Part shown: positions 8,351 through 17,056 of the stretch, piece after piece
Layout: each line of letters starts with the position of its first letter
Numbering within the stretch: the first letter of the stretch is position 1
Assembly: GCA_019752575.1 (NCBI GenBank)
Contig: JAIELW010000009.1
Span: 1 to 64,000 of the forward strand
DNA length: 64,000 nucleotides
Reading direction: 5' to 3'
Origin: Xanthobacteraceae bacterium
Lineage (GTDB): Bacteria > Pseudomonadota > Alphaproteobacteria > Rhizobiales > Xanthobacteraceae
Program-made: the position numbers and the translations under genes
The notes under the pieces: model-generated
What the model was told of the DNA's origin: nothing
What the model saw: only the letters and a program-made list of their open reading frames with translations
The model's database searches: none

Positions 8351-8380
8351 ATGGAGCCGGCGTCGTGATCAGACGCCGGC
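8351..8380 (+). promoter_or_regulatory. Leader mini-ORF and start-enclosing hairpin ahead of the DUF1499 gene
   Basis: ATG 8351 opens a five-codon frame (MEPAS) with AAGGAAG just upstream. Its stop TGA (8366-8368) overlaps the GTG start of the next gene as GTGA. The same bases form a perfect 9-bp hairpin (GCCGGCGTC 8356-8364, GACGCCGGC 8372-8380) with the GTG in its loop and TTTAT behind it. The hairpin could be a weak terminator for the ligase gene, a translational gate, or both. Confidence 0.6.
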
Positions 8381-9144
8381 TTTATGCTGAAATTCGCACC
8401 TCGAAGCTCGCGGTCTGGAGCTTTCGCCTCGCAATCTTTGTGCTGCCGGTGCTTCTGCTTGCGGTTCTGCTGCATCGCGCCGGTGCGATCGAGTACCACG
8501 CCGCACTCGTGTTGCTCATTGCCGTCTTGTTGCTCGCCGCGCTTGCGCTTGCGCTTGCAACCGGCGCGCTCATTGTGATCTGGAACGAAGGCCTGAAGGG
8601 TCTCGGTTCCGCGATGCTGGCGGCGGCCATTTCTGCTATTGTTTTAGCTTATCCCGTCTTTGAAATTCTGCGCGGCATTACGCTCCCCGCGATCAGCGAC
8701 GTATCGACCGACACCGCCGACCCGCCGCGCTTTCATTCCATCGCGGTATTGCGCCCGCGCAGCGCAAACCCGGTCGGCTATCCGGGTATGGAAGCGGCCG
8801 AACTGCAGCGCAGATACTATCCTGCCGTGCGGTCGCTCGAATTCGATGCCGAGGCGGAAGAAGTTTTCGGTGCGGCCCTGACGCTAGTGCAACGCAACGG
8901 CTGGCTGCTTGCCGACAATATTCCGCCGGCCGCAAATCGCGATGGACGGATCGAAGCCATTGCCGCGACTCCGCTCATGGGCTTTCGCGAGGATGTTTCG
9001 ATCCGCGTCCGCAAAGTCGGGAATATAGTGCGCGTCGATGTGCGCTCGGCGTCGCGCTACGGAAGCCGCGACTTCGGCACCAACGCGCGGCGCATCGAAT
9101 CTTTTCTCGCGCAGCTCACCGACGCCCGCCGCCGCCCGCGCTAG
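8365..9144 (+). CDS. DUF1499 membrane protein
   Basis: This 259-residue protein has an N-terminal hydrophobic half with about three membrane segments (residues 18-110), followed by the DUF1499 domain, recognisable from RFHSIAVLRPRSANPVGYPG and the ending VDVRSASRYGSRDFGTNARR. No reaction is known for this family. The GTG start has GGAG eight bases upstream and lies in the loop of a perfect hairpin; no in-frame ATG exists nearby. Its C terminus is convergent with the metallo-hydrolase gene, with only three bases between the stops. Confidence 0.75.
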   Translation: MIRRRLYAEIRTSKLAVWSFRLAIFVLPVLLLAVLLHRAGAIEYHAALVLLIAVLLLAALALALATGALIVIWNEGLKGLGSAMLAAAISAIVLAYPVFEILRGITLPAISDVSTDTADPPRFHSIAVLRPRSANPVGYPGMEAAELQRRYYPAVRSLEFDAEAEEVFGAALTLVQRNGWLLADNIPPAANRDGRIEAIAATPLMGFREDVSIRVRKVGNIVRVDVRSASRYGSRDFGTNARRIESFLAQLTDARRRPR

Positions 9145-9147
9145 GCC

Positions 9148-10062
9148 TTACGCGGTCAGCCGGTAACGCCCGTCGAGCGTAAGCGCGCCGTCGGTGGAAA
9201 CCAGATCGCGCTCCACGAGCGTCTCGAGATGCGCGAAGGTGGTCAGCGCAGCGGCTTTCGTCAGTCGCGGGTCAAGGCCGATATAGATCGCCTGTACGAT
9301 GCCGGGGATGTCGCTTTCGCCGCGCGAAAGCTTGCGCAGGATCGCGGTCTCCCGCGCCTCGCGATGCTCGATGTATTGTCCGACGAGTTTCTTTGCGTTC
9401 CGCACCACGCCGCCATGCCCCGGCAGGTACATCGACTCGGGCCGCTTCTCGAGCTTGTGCAGCGACGCCATGTAGTCGCCCATCGAGCCGTCCGGCGGTG
9501 CCACGATCGAAGTCGCCCAGCCCATGACGTGATCGGCGGAGAATAGAATATCCGTTCCGCGCAGCGCGAAGGCGACATGGTTCGCGGTGTGGCCCGGCGT
9601 GTATACCGTTTCGATTGCATACCCCTTGCCCTCGATCACTTCGCCGTCGGCGAGTTCGTGATCGGGGGTGAAATTGTCGTCGCCGCCGGAATCCAGCGGA
9701 GGCGTTTCGCCTAAGTGCAGATCGCGGGCAGGGCGGTGCGGCCCTTCCGCGAAAGTTTTTGCGCCGGTTGCTTGCTTGATCGCCGCCGCTGCGGGCGAGT
9801 GATCGCGATGGGTATGCGACACCAGTATTTGTGCGACGGTTTCGTTACCGAGCGCCGACAGGATCGCGTCGATATGGCGGGAGTCGGCCGGGCCGGGGTC
9901 GATGATCGCGACCGAACCTTTGCCGACGATGTAGGTATTCGTGCCTTTGAAGGTGAACGGGCTTGGGTTGTCGCAAAGAATCCGCCGGACCCCGGGTGCG
10001 ATCTCCTCGGCGATGCCCGGTTTGGCTTCGAAATTGCGGTCGAACTGGATTTCTTCGCTCAT
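9148..10062 (-). CDS. Metallo-beta-lactamase-fold hydrolase (LACTB2-like)
   Basis: This 304-residue cytoplasmic protein carries the metal-binding motif HTHRDHSPAA (HxHxDH, near residue 100), the second His in TPGHTANH, the Asp in FSADHVMGW and a late His in LPGHGG. A C-terminal winged-helix-like segment (LRKLSRGESDIPGIVQAIY) matches LACTB2-type hydrolases, several of which act on RNA or on thioesters. The substrate here is not known. It is divergent from the cold-shock gene, with a 309-base gap. Confidence 0.85.
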   Translation of the reverse strand: MSEEIQFDRNFEAKPGIAEEIAPGVRRILCDNPSPFTFKGTNTYIVGKGSVAIIDPGPADSRHIDAILSALGNETVAQILVSHTHRDHSPAAAAIKQATGAKTFAEGPHRPARDLHLGETPPLDSGGDDNFTPDHELADGEVIEGKGYAIETVYTPGHTANHVAFALRGTDILFSADHVMGWATSIVAPPDGSMGDYMASLHKLEKRPESMYLPGHGGVVRNAKKLVGQYIEHREARETAILRKLSRGESDIPGIVQAIYIGLDPRLTKAAALTTFAHLETLVERDLVSTDGALTLDGRYRLTA

Positions 10063-10371
10063 TTTGCCTTTGCTTTCGGACGAATAGGGGCGCTCTCCTT
10101 ATCATAATGCCTTCGCGGTCCGGCGCTTTGCATAGTCATTGCGCGCCTTGGCAAAAAATGCGGGCAGGGGTTGGCTTGACGGGGGAACCGCGTTGCGGTC
10201 CACTTTTACGGCAATCTTATTTCGGCCCGGCGGGTTGGGCCTTTGGCGGCAACGATTTCGTTGAACCGACTTTTGGCCGCGTCACTTCGCAATCCGAGAA
10301 AGCGATTGTCGGAATCGTCTGCGCATTTCGCAAGACGCGTCCGCCTGACTATCTACGACAAGGATACGAAC
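10063..10371. other. Intergenic region and probable cold-shock mRNA leader
   Basis: This 309-base gap lies between the divergent metallo-hydrolase and cold-shock genes. A long 5' leader is usual for cold-shock genes. CTTGAC at 10175-10180 could be a -35 box, but I see no good -10 at 16-18 bases from it. No other gene or RNA was recognised. Confidence 0.4.
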
Positions 10372-10578
10372 ATGCCTTCCGGTACCGTGAAATGGTTCAA
10401 CGCGCAGAAGGGTTACGGATTCATCCAGCCGTCCGACGGCGGCAAAGACGTTTTCGTGCACATCAGCGCGGTTGAGCAGGCCGGTCTATCGACCCTCAAT
10501 GAGGGACAGAAGATCAATTTCGATATCGTGACGACGGACCGTGGCCGGCAGGCTGCGGGCAACTTGAAGGCCGGCTGA
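10372..10578 (+). CDS. Cold-shock domain protein (CspA family)
   Basis: This 68-residue single cold-shock domain has both RNA-binding motifs: RNP1 as KGYGFIQP and RNP2 as VFVHISAV. Such proteins bind single-stranded RNA or DNA and melt structures in mRNA. The start is the ATG of [10 protein letters not shown]; the frame is open further upstream, but the domain begins here and the longer form would be atypical. A weak hairpin with a T tract follows. Confidence 0.95.
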   Translation: MPSGTVKWFNAQKGYGFIQPSDGGKDVFVHISAVEQAGLSTLNEGQKINFDIVTTDRGRQAAGNLKAG

Positions 10579-10641
10579 CGCGCACGACGTCTCGCTGGTA
10601 ACTCCGGCGAAAAGCCTCGGACTTCGACGGCGTGGGGACGA

Positions 10642-10668
10642 CCGCCTTCCGGCGGGGGTTCTCTTTTT
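10642..10668 (+). terminator. Probable intrinsic terminator of the cold-shock gene
   Basis: CCGCC-TTCC-GGCGG forms a short stem, followed after a few bases by CTCTTTTTT. The stem is only 5 bp, so strength is uncertain, but the position after the cold-shock gene and before a tRNA on the opposite strand fits. Confidence 0.55.
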
Positions 10669-10694
10669 TGCGCTTTTTGATGCTGGCCGGCTGG

Positions 10695-10768
10695 TCGGAG
10701 TGAGAGGATTCGAACCTCCGACCCCCTGCTCCCGAAGCAGGTGCGCTACCAGGCTGCGCTACACTCCG
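10695..10768 (-). tRNA. tRNA-Pro (anticodon CGG)
   Basis: On the minus strand the acceptor arm starts CGGAGTG and ends CACTCCG plus discriminator A; CCA is not encoded. The D arm (AGCGCAGCCTGGTAGCGC), the anticodon stem CCTGC/GCAGG with loop TTCGGGA, and the T arm with GTTCGAATC are all intact. The anticodon CGG reads the proline codon CCG. Confidence 0.95.
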
Positions 10769-10921
10769 ATAACCAGACGAAAAGCCCTGCCGGGAACCCC
10801 AAGGGTACGGCGAGGCGGTGTTCCTAGCAGCCTCGTTTGAGCCCTACAAGCAGTCTTGGATGCGGCCATTCCGGCATTGAAGTAGCCCCGATCTTGAGTA
10901 GATTGCGCCGCTTCCGGCCAT

Positions 10922-10996
10922 TGGGGCGTAGCCAAGTGGTAAGGCAGCGGATTTTGATTCCGCCATTCCCAGGTTCGAATCCTGGCGCCCCAACCA
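10922..10996 (+). tRNA. tRNA-Gln (anticodon TTG)
   Basis: The acceptor stem TGGGGCG pairs with CGCCCCA, followed by discriminator A and an encoded CCA. The anticodon stem GCGGA/TCCGC encloses loop TTTTGAT, giving TTG for glutamine. The T arm carries GGTTCGAAT. It is followed within about 100 bases by a fragment of mmsA. Confidence 0.95.
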
Positions 10997-11093
10997 GCCG
11001 TTTCCGTCGAACCGCAGATTTCCAGATTGTGACCCAATGGGCCGCGATTTGGCGGGCTTTCCGGCGGACCCTGAGACTCTCAGACAGGAGAAG

Positions 11094-11339
11094 TGGGCGC
11101 GATCGCGGAATACCTCTACTCGCGAGGTACTGCGAGCGGTAAACGCGTGCAATGCTTTGGTGGTGCAAAAAACCACATGATCGTGATGCCGGATGCCGAC
11201 ATGAATCAGGAAGTCGATGCGCTGATCGGGGCTGGCTATGGATCAGCGGGCGAGCGCTGTATGGCTATTTTGGTCGCGGTTCCTGTTGAAAAGCTAGTCG
11301 AAAAACTTATTCCACGTGTCGAAAGCTTGAAGCGTGATG
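11094..11339 (+). pseudogene. mmsA: Remnant of methylmalonate-semialdehyde dehydrogenase
   Basis: About 80 codons match the middle of Mms[34 protein letters not shown], and the catalytic-Cys segment [11 protein letters not shown], ending near [18 protein letters not shown] complete MmsA has about 500 residues, so both the N-terminal cofactor domain and the C-terminal third are missing. Beyond base 11339 the frame reads unrelated sequence (up to 11524). The fragment cannot form an active enzyme. Its position beside tRNA-Gln suggests that it was left by recombination or by an excised element. The rest of the gap to 11652 holds no gene that I can recognise and should contain the promoter of the liv operon. 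Confidence 0.8.
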
Positions 11340-11652
11340 CTGGCGATTTCGGCAATCGCCGCACTTGCGCGCGAACTTGTTGCCGCAGTATTCCGAAAGT
11401 CATGGAAAGTGCGGTCTTGAATTCTGACCTTAAGCGCACAACTTTTGGGACGACGTCGTTCAGTCGCAACCGACCCTTCGCATCCGCAGCATTCGCGCGG
11501 AGAAAAATTCAAGCAAGCGCTTGACTGAATCTTTTCGCGTGCGTTAGCGTTTTCTGCTGAGCGGAACGACACCGCCATGCATCCGCATCAAGACCGGAAA
11601 TCGGCGTGCGCGGGTTAGAAGGCGGCAAAGATCGCCAGGCCAGGGAGGAAGC

Positions 11653-12525
11653 GTGACTGAACTCGCGCAGCAGCTGATTAACGGCGCGGCGGCGGGCTGT
11701 ATTTATGGCCTGATCGCGCTGGGTTTCGTGCTTATCTACAAAGCGACCGAAATGGTCAATTTCGCGCAGGGCGATCTCATGATGCTCGGCGCGTTCGTGG
11801 CTCTGAGTCTGATCGCCGGTGCGGGCCTGAACTATTGGCTCGCATTCGCAGGTGCGATCTTTGTCATGGCGATTTTCGGCTATCTGCTCGATGCGGTGGT
11901 GTTGCGCCGCGTGATCGGTCAGCCACAATTCGCCATTGTGATGCTCACGATCGGACTCGGTTTCGTATTCCGCTCAGCTGCTTCGATGATCTGGGGTACG
12001 GAAACCCGCGGCTTCGAAACGCCTTTTACTGGGGGCGTCGTGCGTCTCGGCAATTTTATAATTGCGGACGTGAATATCTCGATCATCGTCGGCACAGCGC
12101 TATTGTGTCTCGCGCTCTATGCGTTCTTTCGTTTCACGCGGATCGGGATTGCGATGCAGGCGGTTTCGCAGAACCAGCTTGCCGCGTATTATATGGGTAT
12201 TCCGGTCAAGACGATCTTCTCATTGATCTGGGCGATCTCTGCGGGCGTCGCGGCGGTCGCTGGAATTCTTCTCGCGCCGGTCGTGCTGATCGACGTCAAT
12301 ATCGGATTGATCGGACTGAAAGCCTTCGCCGCCGCGGTGCTTGGCGGTTTTGGCTCGATTCCTGGCGCAGTCGTCGGCGGCATCATCATCGGCATCATCG
12401 AGCAGTTCTCGGGCATTTATCTGAAGGAAGGCTTCAAGGACATCGCAGCTTATGTCGTGATCCTCGCGGTCTTGATCTTTTATCCGCAGGGCATGTTCGG
12501 CGCAGTCGGACGGAAGCGGGTGTAG
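11653..12525 (+). CDS. Branched-chain amino acid-type ABC transporter permease (LivH family)
   Basis: This 290-residue, very hydrophobic protein has about eight membrane segments and the LivH hallmarks GLIALGFVLIYKATEMVNFAQGD near the N terminus and LGGFGSIPGAVVGGIIIGIIE near the C terminus. It forms one half of the inner-membrane channel with the next gene. The start is GTG with GGGAGGAAGC upstream. It heads a six-gene run in which downstream starts overlap or closely follow the previous stop. LivH-type systems import many carboxylates and amides besides leucine; the acyl-CoA synthetase in this operon suggests a carboxylic acid. Confidence 0.88.
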   Translation: MTELAQQLINGAAAGCIYGLIALGFVLIYKATEMVNFAQGDLMMLGAFVALSLIAGAGLNYWLAFAGAIFVMAIFGYLLDAVVLRRVIGQPQFAIVMLTIGLGFVFRSAASMIWGTETRGFETPFTGGVVRLGNFIIADVNISIIVGTALLCLALYAFFRFTRIGIAMQAVSQNQLAAYYMGIPVKTIFSLIWAISAGVAAVAGILLAPVVLIDVNIGLIGLKAFAAAVLGGFGSIPGAVVGGIIIGIIEQFSGIYLKEGFKDIAAYVVILAVLIFYPQGMFGAVGRKRV

Positions 12526-12527
12526 AC

Positions 12528-13604
12528 ATGCGCTTCCAGTTCAAGACGCGCTACGAGCAGGACATCGATCTGTTCCGCGATGGAGTCGATAAATTCTGGT
12601 ATGGCGCGCTTGCCATTGCACTCATCGCGGCACCGCTGCTGCTACAGGAATTCTGGGTCGGTGAGCTGACCTATGTCTTTATTCTTGCGATTGCCGGCGT
12701 AGGGCTCATGATCCTGACGGGTTACACCGGCCTCGTCTCGCTCGGCCACGCCGCCTTCCTCGGTATCGGCGCTTACACGCATGCGGTGCTGCTGAAGATG
12801 GGTTTTCCACTCGTCGTCACGGTGCCGGCGGCGACGCTGCTTTCCGCGATCTTCGGCGCAATAATTGGATTTCCGGCGCTGCGGCTTACCGGCGTTTATC
12901 TTGCAATTGCAACGCTCGCGTTTGCTTTCATCGTCGAGCAGGCGCTTTCACGCTGGGATCACGTTACCGGCGGCTTTGCGGGCTTCGCCGTGCCAAAACC
13001 GGAAATTTTCGGTATCACCATTACCGATACGGTGCCGTTCTATTTCATCTCGCTCCTGTTTCTCGTTTTCGCAATCTGGGCCGCGCTAAATCTTTTGCGC
13101 TCGCCAGTCGGGCGCGCTTTCGTTGCGATCCGCGACAGCGAGATCGCTGCGCAATCGATGGGTGTCAATCTCGCGGCTTACAAGACGCTCGCGTTTGCTA
13201 TTTCTGCGGGGCTTACGGGGTTCGCGGGAACGCTGTTCGCGCACAAGATCAGTTTTCTCGCACCGGACGCCTTTAACATCCTGCTATCGATCCAGCTGCT
13301 GTTGATGGTGGTTGTCGGCGGACTCGGATCGATTCACGGCGCGATCTTCGGCGCGCTATTCGTCGGCTCGTTACCGCAGTTGATCGCAATCCTGCGCGAC
13401 TATCTGCCCGGGGCGATTGCGCGTCAGCCCGGCCTCGAACCCGGCATCTTCGGCATGATTTTGGTGCTCTTTATTCTGTTCGAGCCGCTCGGTATTTACG
13501 GCCGCTGGCGCAAGATCAAGCTCTATTTCTCGCTGTTTCCGCTCTACAAACGCGCGACCTTCAAGCGCCAGAAGTCCTATACGAAATCGGAGCGCTTCCG
13601 GTGA
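12528..13604 (+). CDS. Branched-chain amino acid-type ABC transporter permease (LivM family)
   Basis: This 358-residue permease has about eight to ten membrane segments, with the LivM signatures LTGYTGLVSLGHAAFLGIGAY, FVAIRDSEIAAQSMGVN and MVVVGGLGSIHGAIFGA. It pairs with the LivH-type subunit. The frame is open far upstream, but ATG 12528 gives the usual LivM beginning two bases after the LivH stop. A hydrophilic segment of about 30 residues closes the protein, and its stop overlaps the LivG start by four bases. Confidence 0.9.
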   Translation: MRFQFKTRYEQDIDLFRDGVDKFWYGALAIALIAAPLLLQEFWVGELTYVFILAIAGVGLMILTGYTGLVSLGHAAFLGIGAYTHAVLLKMGFPLVVTVPAATLLSAIFGAIIGFPALRLTGVYLAIATLAFAFIVEQALSRWDHVTGGFAGFAVPKPEIFGITITDTVPFYFISLLFLVFAIWAALNLLRSPVGRAFVAIRDSEIAAQSMGVNLAAYKTLAFAISAGLTGFAGTLFAHKISFLAPDAFNILLSIQLLLMVVVGGLGSIHGAIFGALFVGSLPQLIAILRDYLPGAIARQPGLEPGIFGMILVLFILFEPLGIYGRWRKIKLYFSLFPLYKRATFKRQKSYTKSERFR

Positions 13605-14359
13605 CGTTATTCGAAGCAAAAGACGTCGCGGTGCAGTTCGGCGGCATCAAGGCCGTCGATGGCGTGAGTTTTACGGTGGAGAAGGGAAAGGTCTTCACGA
13701 TCATCGGGCCGAATGGTGCGGGCAAGACCACGCTCTTCAATCTCATCAGCCGCATCTATGATCCGTCGCAGGGCAGCCTGCATTTCGCCGGCGGCGAGAT
13801 CACGAACGTTGCTCCGCATCGCGTGGCAGCGCTCGGCATCGCGCGCACCTTCCAGAACATCGAGCTCTTCGAGCACGCGACAGTGTTGCAGAATCTTCTG
13901 CTCGGCCGTCACGCGCACCGCAAGAGCAATCTCGTCTCCGAGATATTCTTCATGCCTTCGGTGCGACGCATGGAAGTCGAGCATCGCGAAAAGGCAGAGC
14001 AAATTATCGACTTCCTTGACCTCGAACATTATCGCGACAGCCTGATTGCTGGCCTGCCTTATGGAGTTCGCAAGGTTGTCGAGCTCGGCCGCGCACTCTG
14101 CACTGAGCCGACGCTGCTTCTTCTCGACGAGCCGTCATCGGGTCTCAATACCGAAGAAACCGAAGACATGGCGTTTTGGATTCACGACATCAAGAACGAT
14201 CTCGGGATCACGGTACTGATGGTCGAGCACGACATGGCACTGGTCAGCGAAGTCTCCGACGAAGTGCTGGCACTGAACTATGGCCGCGTGCTCGCAACAG
14301 GCACGCCAAGTCAGGTGCAGGAGCATCCCGAAGTCGTCAAAGCGTATCTGGGGACGTGA
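13601..14359 (+). CDS. ABC transporter ATP-binding protein (LivG family)
   Basis: This 252-residue ATPase has Walker A GPNGAGKTTLFN (near residue 36) and Walker B LLLLDEPSSGLN. The family insertion NLLLGRHAHRKSN appears between them. The ABC signature region is GLPYGVRKVVELGRAL rather than a canonical LSGGQ, as is usual in LivG. The ending EHPEVVKAYLG is the standard LivG C terminus. It powers uptake together with LivF. The start GTG overlaps the LivM stop (GTGA). Confidence 0.9.
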   Translation: MTLFEAKDVAVQFGGIKAVDGVSFTVEKGKVFTIIGPNGAGKTTLFNLISRIYDPSQGSLHFAGGEITNVAPHRVAALGIARTFQNIELFEHATVLQNLLLGRHAHRKSNLVSEIFFMPSVRRMEVEHREKAEQIIDFLDLEHYRDSLIAGLPYGVRKVVELGRALCTEPTLLLLDEPSSGLNTEETEDMAFWIHDIKNDLGITVLMVEHDMALVSEVSDEVLALNYGRVLATGTPSQVQEHPEVVKAYLGT

Positions 14360-14361
14360 CG

Positions 14362-15132
14362 ATGACTGAGCCGATCCTCACGCTGCGCAACATCGAAACC
14401 TATTACGGGCCGATCATGGCAATCCGTGGCGTGAGCCTGGAGGTGCCCGAGGGTTCGATCGTCACCGTGCTCGGCGCGAACGGCGCCGGTAAGACCACGA
14501 TCCTGAAAGCGATTTCCGGGGTGATGGATCTGCAAAAAGGCAGCATCACCTTCGAAGGCAAGGAAATCCGCAACTTGGACCCGGACCGCGTGATGCGGCT
14601 CGGCATCGGTCATGTGCCGGAGGGCCGCGAGATTTTTCCGTTCCTGACGGTTCGCGAAAATCTGCTGATGGGCGCCTATACACGCAAGGATTCCGCCATC
14701 GAAGCCGACATCGAAGAAGTATATGGCTACTTTCCGCGGCTACGCGAACGCGCGACGCAGGCGGCGGGCTCGATGTCGGGTGGCGAGCAGCAAATGCTCG
14801 CAATCGGCCGCGCGCTGATGGCGAAGCCACGGCTGCTACTGCTGGACGAACCCTCGCTCGGGCTGTCGCCGAAGCTCGTAAAGGAAATTTTCGAGATCGT
14901 CGGACGCATCAACAGGGAAAAGAAGACGACGATCCTGCTGGTCGAGCAGAATGCCAACGTTGCACTTCATGCCGCCGATTACGGTTATGTCCTGGAAGTC
15001 GGGCGCATCGTGATGGAAGACACCTGCCCGCGGCTGCTCGAGAAAGAAGATATCAAGGAATTTTATCTCGGCATGAAGCAGGAAGGCGTGCGCGGCAAGC
15101 GCCGCTGGAAGAAGCGGAAAACATGGCGCTAG
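14362..15132 (+). CDS. ABC transporter ATP-binding protein (LivF family)
   Basis: This 256-residue partner of LivG has Walker A GANGAGKTTILK, the signature SMSGGEQQMLAIGRAL, Walker B LLLLDEPSLGLSP, and the LivF-typical GHVPEGREIFPFLTVRENL. It carries a basic tail (KRRWKKRKTWR) beyond the usual end, which may contact the membrane or RNA. ATG 14362 lies two bases after the LivG stop and gives the normal N terminus MTEPILTLRNIETYYG. Confidence 0.9.
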   Translation: MTEPILTLRNIETYYGPIMAIRGVSLEVPEGSIVTVLGANGAGKTTILKAISGVMDLQKGSITFEGKEIRNLDPDRVMRLGIGHVPEGREIFPFLTVRENLLMGAYTRKDSAIEADIEEVYGYFPRLRERATQAAGSMSGGEQQMLAIGRALMAKPRLLLLDEPSLGLSPKLVKEIFEIVGRINREKKTTILLVEQNANVALHAADYGYVLEVGRIVMEDTCPRLLEKEDIKEFYLGMKQEGVRGKRRWKKRKTWR

Positions 15133-15142
15133 GAGGCATCGC

Positions 15143-17014
15143 ATGAACATCGCATTGTCGCCCGATCCGATGACCGGCGTCGAAGTCGATCCTGCGATCC
15201 TGAAACTGATCGATCGCGAAACGCTGCCGCGCTACTTCTGGGGCAAGGTGCTGATGCGTGGCGACAAGATCGCGATGCGCTACAAACATCTCGGCATCTG
15301 GCGCTCGATCACCTGGACCGAGTATGGCGACAACGTGAAGTACACTGGCCTCGGCCTTGCGTCACTTGGCGTGAAGCGTGGCGACGTGGTCGCGATCATG
15401 GCCGAGGGAGCGCCGGAGTGGCTCTATAGCGACATCGGTACTCAAGCCATCGGCGGCGTCACCAACGGCGTCTATACGACGGACTCCGCCAGGCAGGTTC
15501 AGTACATCGTCAGCGATAGCAACGCGGTTGTATTCATCGCCGAGAATGAAGAGCAGCTCGATAAAATTCTCGAAGCGCGCGACCGCTGCCCGAGTCTGAA
15601 AAAGATCGTTGTCATCGACAACGAAGGGCTCTCGGACTTCTCCGATTCGATGGTGATCGGATTCGACGAGTTGATGCAGCTTGGCCGCGAATTTGAGAGC
15701 AAGAATCCCGACTACTGGCAGCGCGAACTGGCAGCCGGCAAGCCCACGGATCTCGCGATCCTGATTTATACTTCCGGCACCACAGGCGCGCCTAAAGGCG
15801 CGATGATCAGTCACCGGAACATCCTGTTTCAAATGCTCAACGTCGGAAACGCCTTCGATCTGCGTGAAGGCGACGAGCAGCTGAGCTTCCTGCCGCTGTG
15901 CCACATCGCCGAACGTTCGTTTACGGCTTACTGGCAGATTGTCGCCGGCACCGTCGTCAATTTCGCGGAGAGCCCCGAAACCATCGTCGAGAACATGCAG
16001 GAAGTGCAGCCGACAGTATTCTTCGCCGTGCCGCGGCTATGGGAAAAATTTTACTCGAACCTCGTGCTCCGGCTTCGCGACTCCGGCCGCTTTAGCCAAC
16101 TCGCGTACAAGACTGCGCTCGGCATCGGCAACCGCATCGTCGAGCGCAAGATGGAAGGGCAGGAGCCTTCGGCGTTCCTCAAGGCGGCGTTCTGGATTGC
16201 GGATGTTCTTGTACTGAGAAACCTCAAGCGCATGGTCGGCCTGCATCGCTCGCGTTGGCTGGTCACGAGTGCTGCACCGATCTCGCCCGATCTGATCAGG
16301 TGGTACCACGCCGTCGGGCTCGATCTGCGCGAAGTGTACGGACAGACCGAAAGCGTCGGCATCGTCACCTGTCCGCGTGCGGGCGAGCTCCGCCTTGGCA
16401 CGATCGGAATCTCGATGCCGAACATGCAGGTGAAGCTCTCCCGCGAAAACGAAATTCTTTTGCGCGGGCCGCACGTATTCATGGGGTACCTCAACAACCC
16501 TTCGAAGACTGCGGAAACCATCGTCGATGGCTGGCTGCATACCGGCGACGTCGGCGCAGAAGATAACGAGGGCTGGTTCCGCATCACCGACCGCATGAAG
16601 GACATCATCATCACTGCGGGCGGCAAGAACATCACGCCGTCCGAAATCGAGAACCAGCTTAAGTTTTCGCCTTATATCTCAGACGCTGTGGTGATCGGAG
16701 ATAACCGGAAATTCCTGAGCTGCCTTGTGATGATCGACTACGACAACGTCGTGAAATATGCGCAGGACCGCGACGTCCCATTTACGAATTTCGCCTCGCT
16801 CTGCCGCACCAAGGAAGTGCTGGATCTGATCGAGAATGAGATCGAGAAGGTCAACAAGAATTTCGCGCGCGTCGAGACGATCAAGCGGTTCCGCCTGATC
16901 GACCAGCAACTGACCGCCGAAGACGACGAGCTGACACCAACCATGAAGTTAAAAAGAAAATTCGTCAGCGAGAAGTACAAGACACTCATCGACGAAATGT
17001 ACGCCGGTGCGTGA
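15143..17014 (+). CDS. Long-chain-type acyl-CoA synthetase (FAA1/FadD15 group)
   Basis: This 623-residue AMP-forming ligase has the P-loop IYTSGTTGAPKGAM (near residue 211), the A5 region REVYGQTES, HTGDVGAEDNEGW, the hinge RMKDIIITAGGKNI, and a C-terminal DELTPTMKLKRK carrying the late catalytic Lys region of the long-chain group. The extra length compared with short-chain ligases is typical of this group. Its place between LivF and the binding protein, with AGGAGG before the ATG, implies that it activates the imported acid to CoA on entry. AtuH-type synthetases of acyclic terpene degradation belong to the same broad group, which fits the carboxylase cluster downstream. Confidence 0.88.
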   Translation: MNIALSPDPMTGVEVDPAILKLIDRETLPRYFWGKVLMRGDKIAMRYKHLGIWRSITWTEYGDNVKYTGLGLASLGVKRGDVVAIMAEGAPEWLYSDIGTQAIGGVTNGVYTTDSARQVQYIVSDSNAVVFIAENEEQLDKILEARDRCPSLKKIVVIDNEGLSDFSDSMVIGFDELMQLGREFESKNPDYWQRELAAGKPTDLAILIYTSGTTGAPKGAMISHRNILFQMLNVGNAFDLREGDEQLSFLPLCHIAERSFTAYWQIVAGTVVNFAESPETIVENMQEVQPTVFFAVPRLWEKFYSNLVLRLRDSGRFSQLAYKTALGIGNRIVERKMEGQEPSAFLKAAFWIADVLVLRNLKRMVGLHRSRWLVTSAAPISPDLIRWYHAVGLDLREVYGQTESVGIVTCPRAGELRLGTIGISMPNMQVKLSRENEILLRGPHVFMGYLNNPSKTAETIVDGWLHTGDVGAEDNEGWFRITDRMKDIIITAGGKNITPSEIENQLKFSPYISDAVVIGDNRKFLSCLVMIDYDNVVKYAQDRDVPFTNFASLCRTKEVLDLIENEIEKVNKNFARVETIKRFRLIDQQLTAEDDELTPTMKLKRKFVSEKYKTLIDEMYAGA

Positions 17015-17056
17015 ATCAACCAAGAAAAGCCAAGAATACGACCAGGGAGTGAGAAC

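Noticed and set aside
10175-10205. Defined -35/-10 promoter for the cold-shock gene
   Set aside because: CTTGAC looks like a -35 box, but no acceptable -10 lies at the right distance, so I do not call it.
11835-12527. Longer LivM start inside livH
   Set aside because: The extra residues are Arg-rich antiframe translation; the LivM family start fits ATG 12528.
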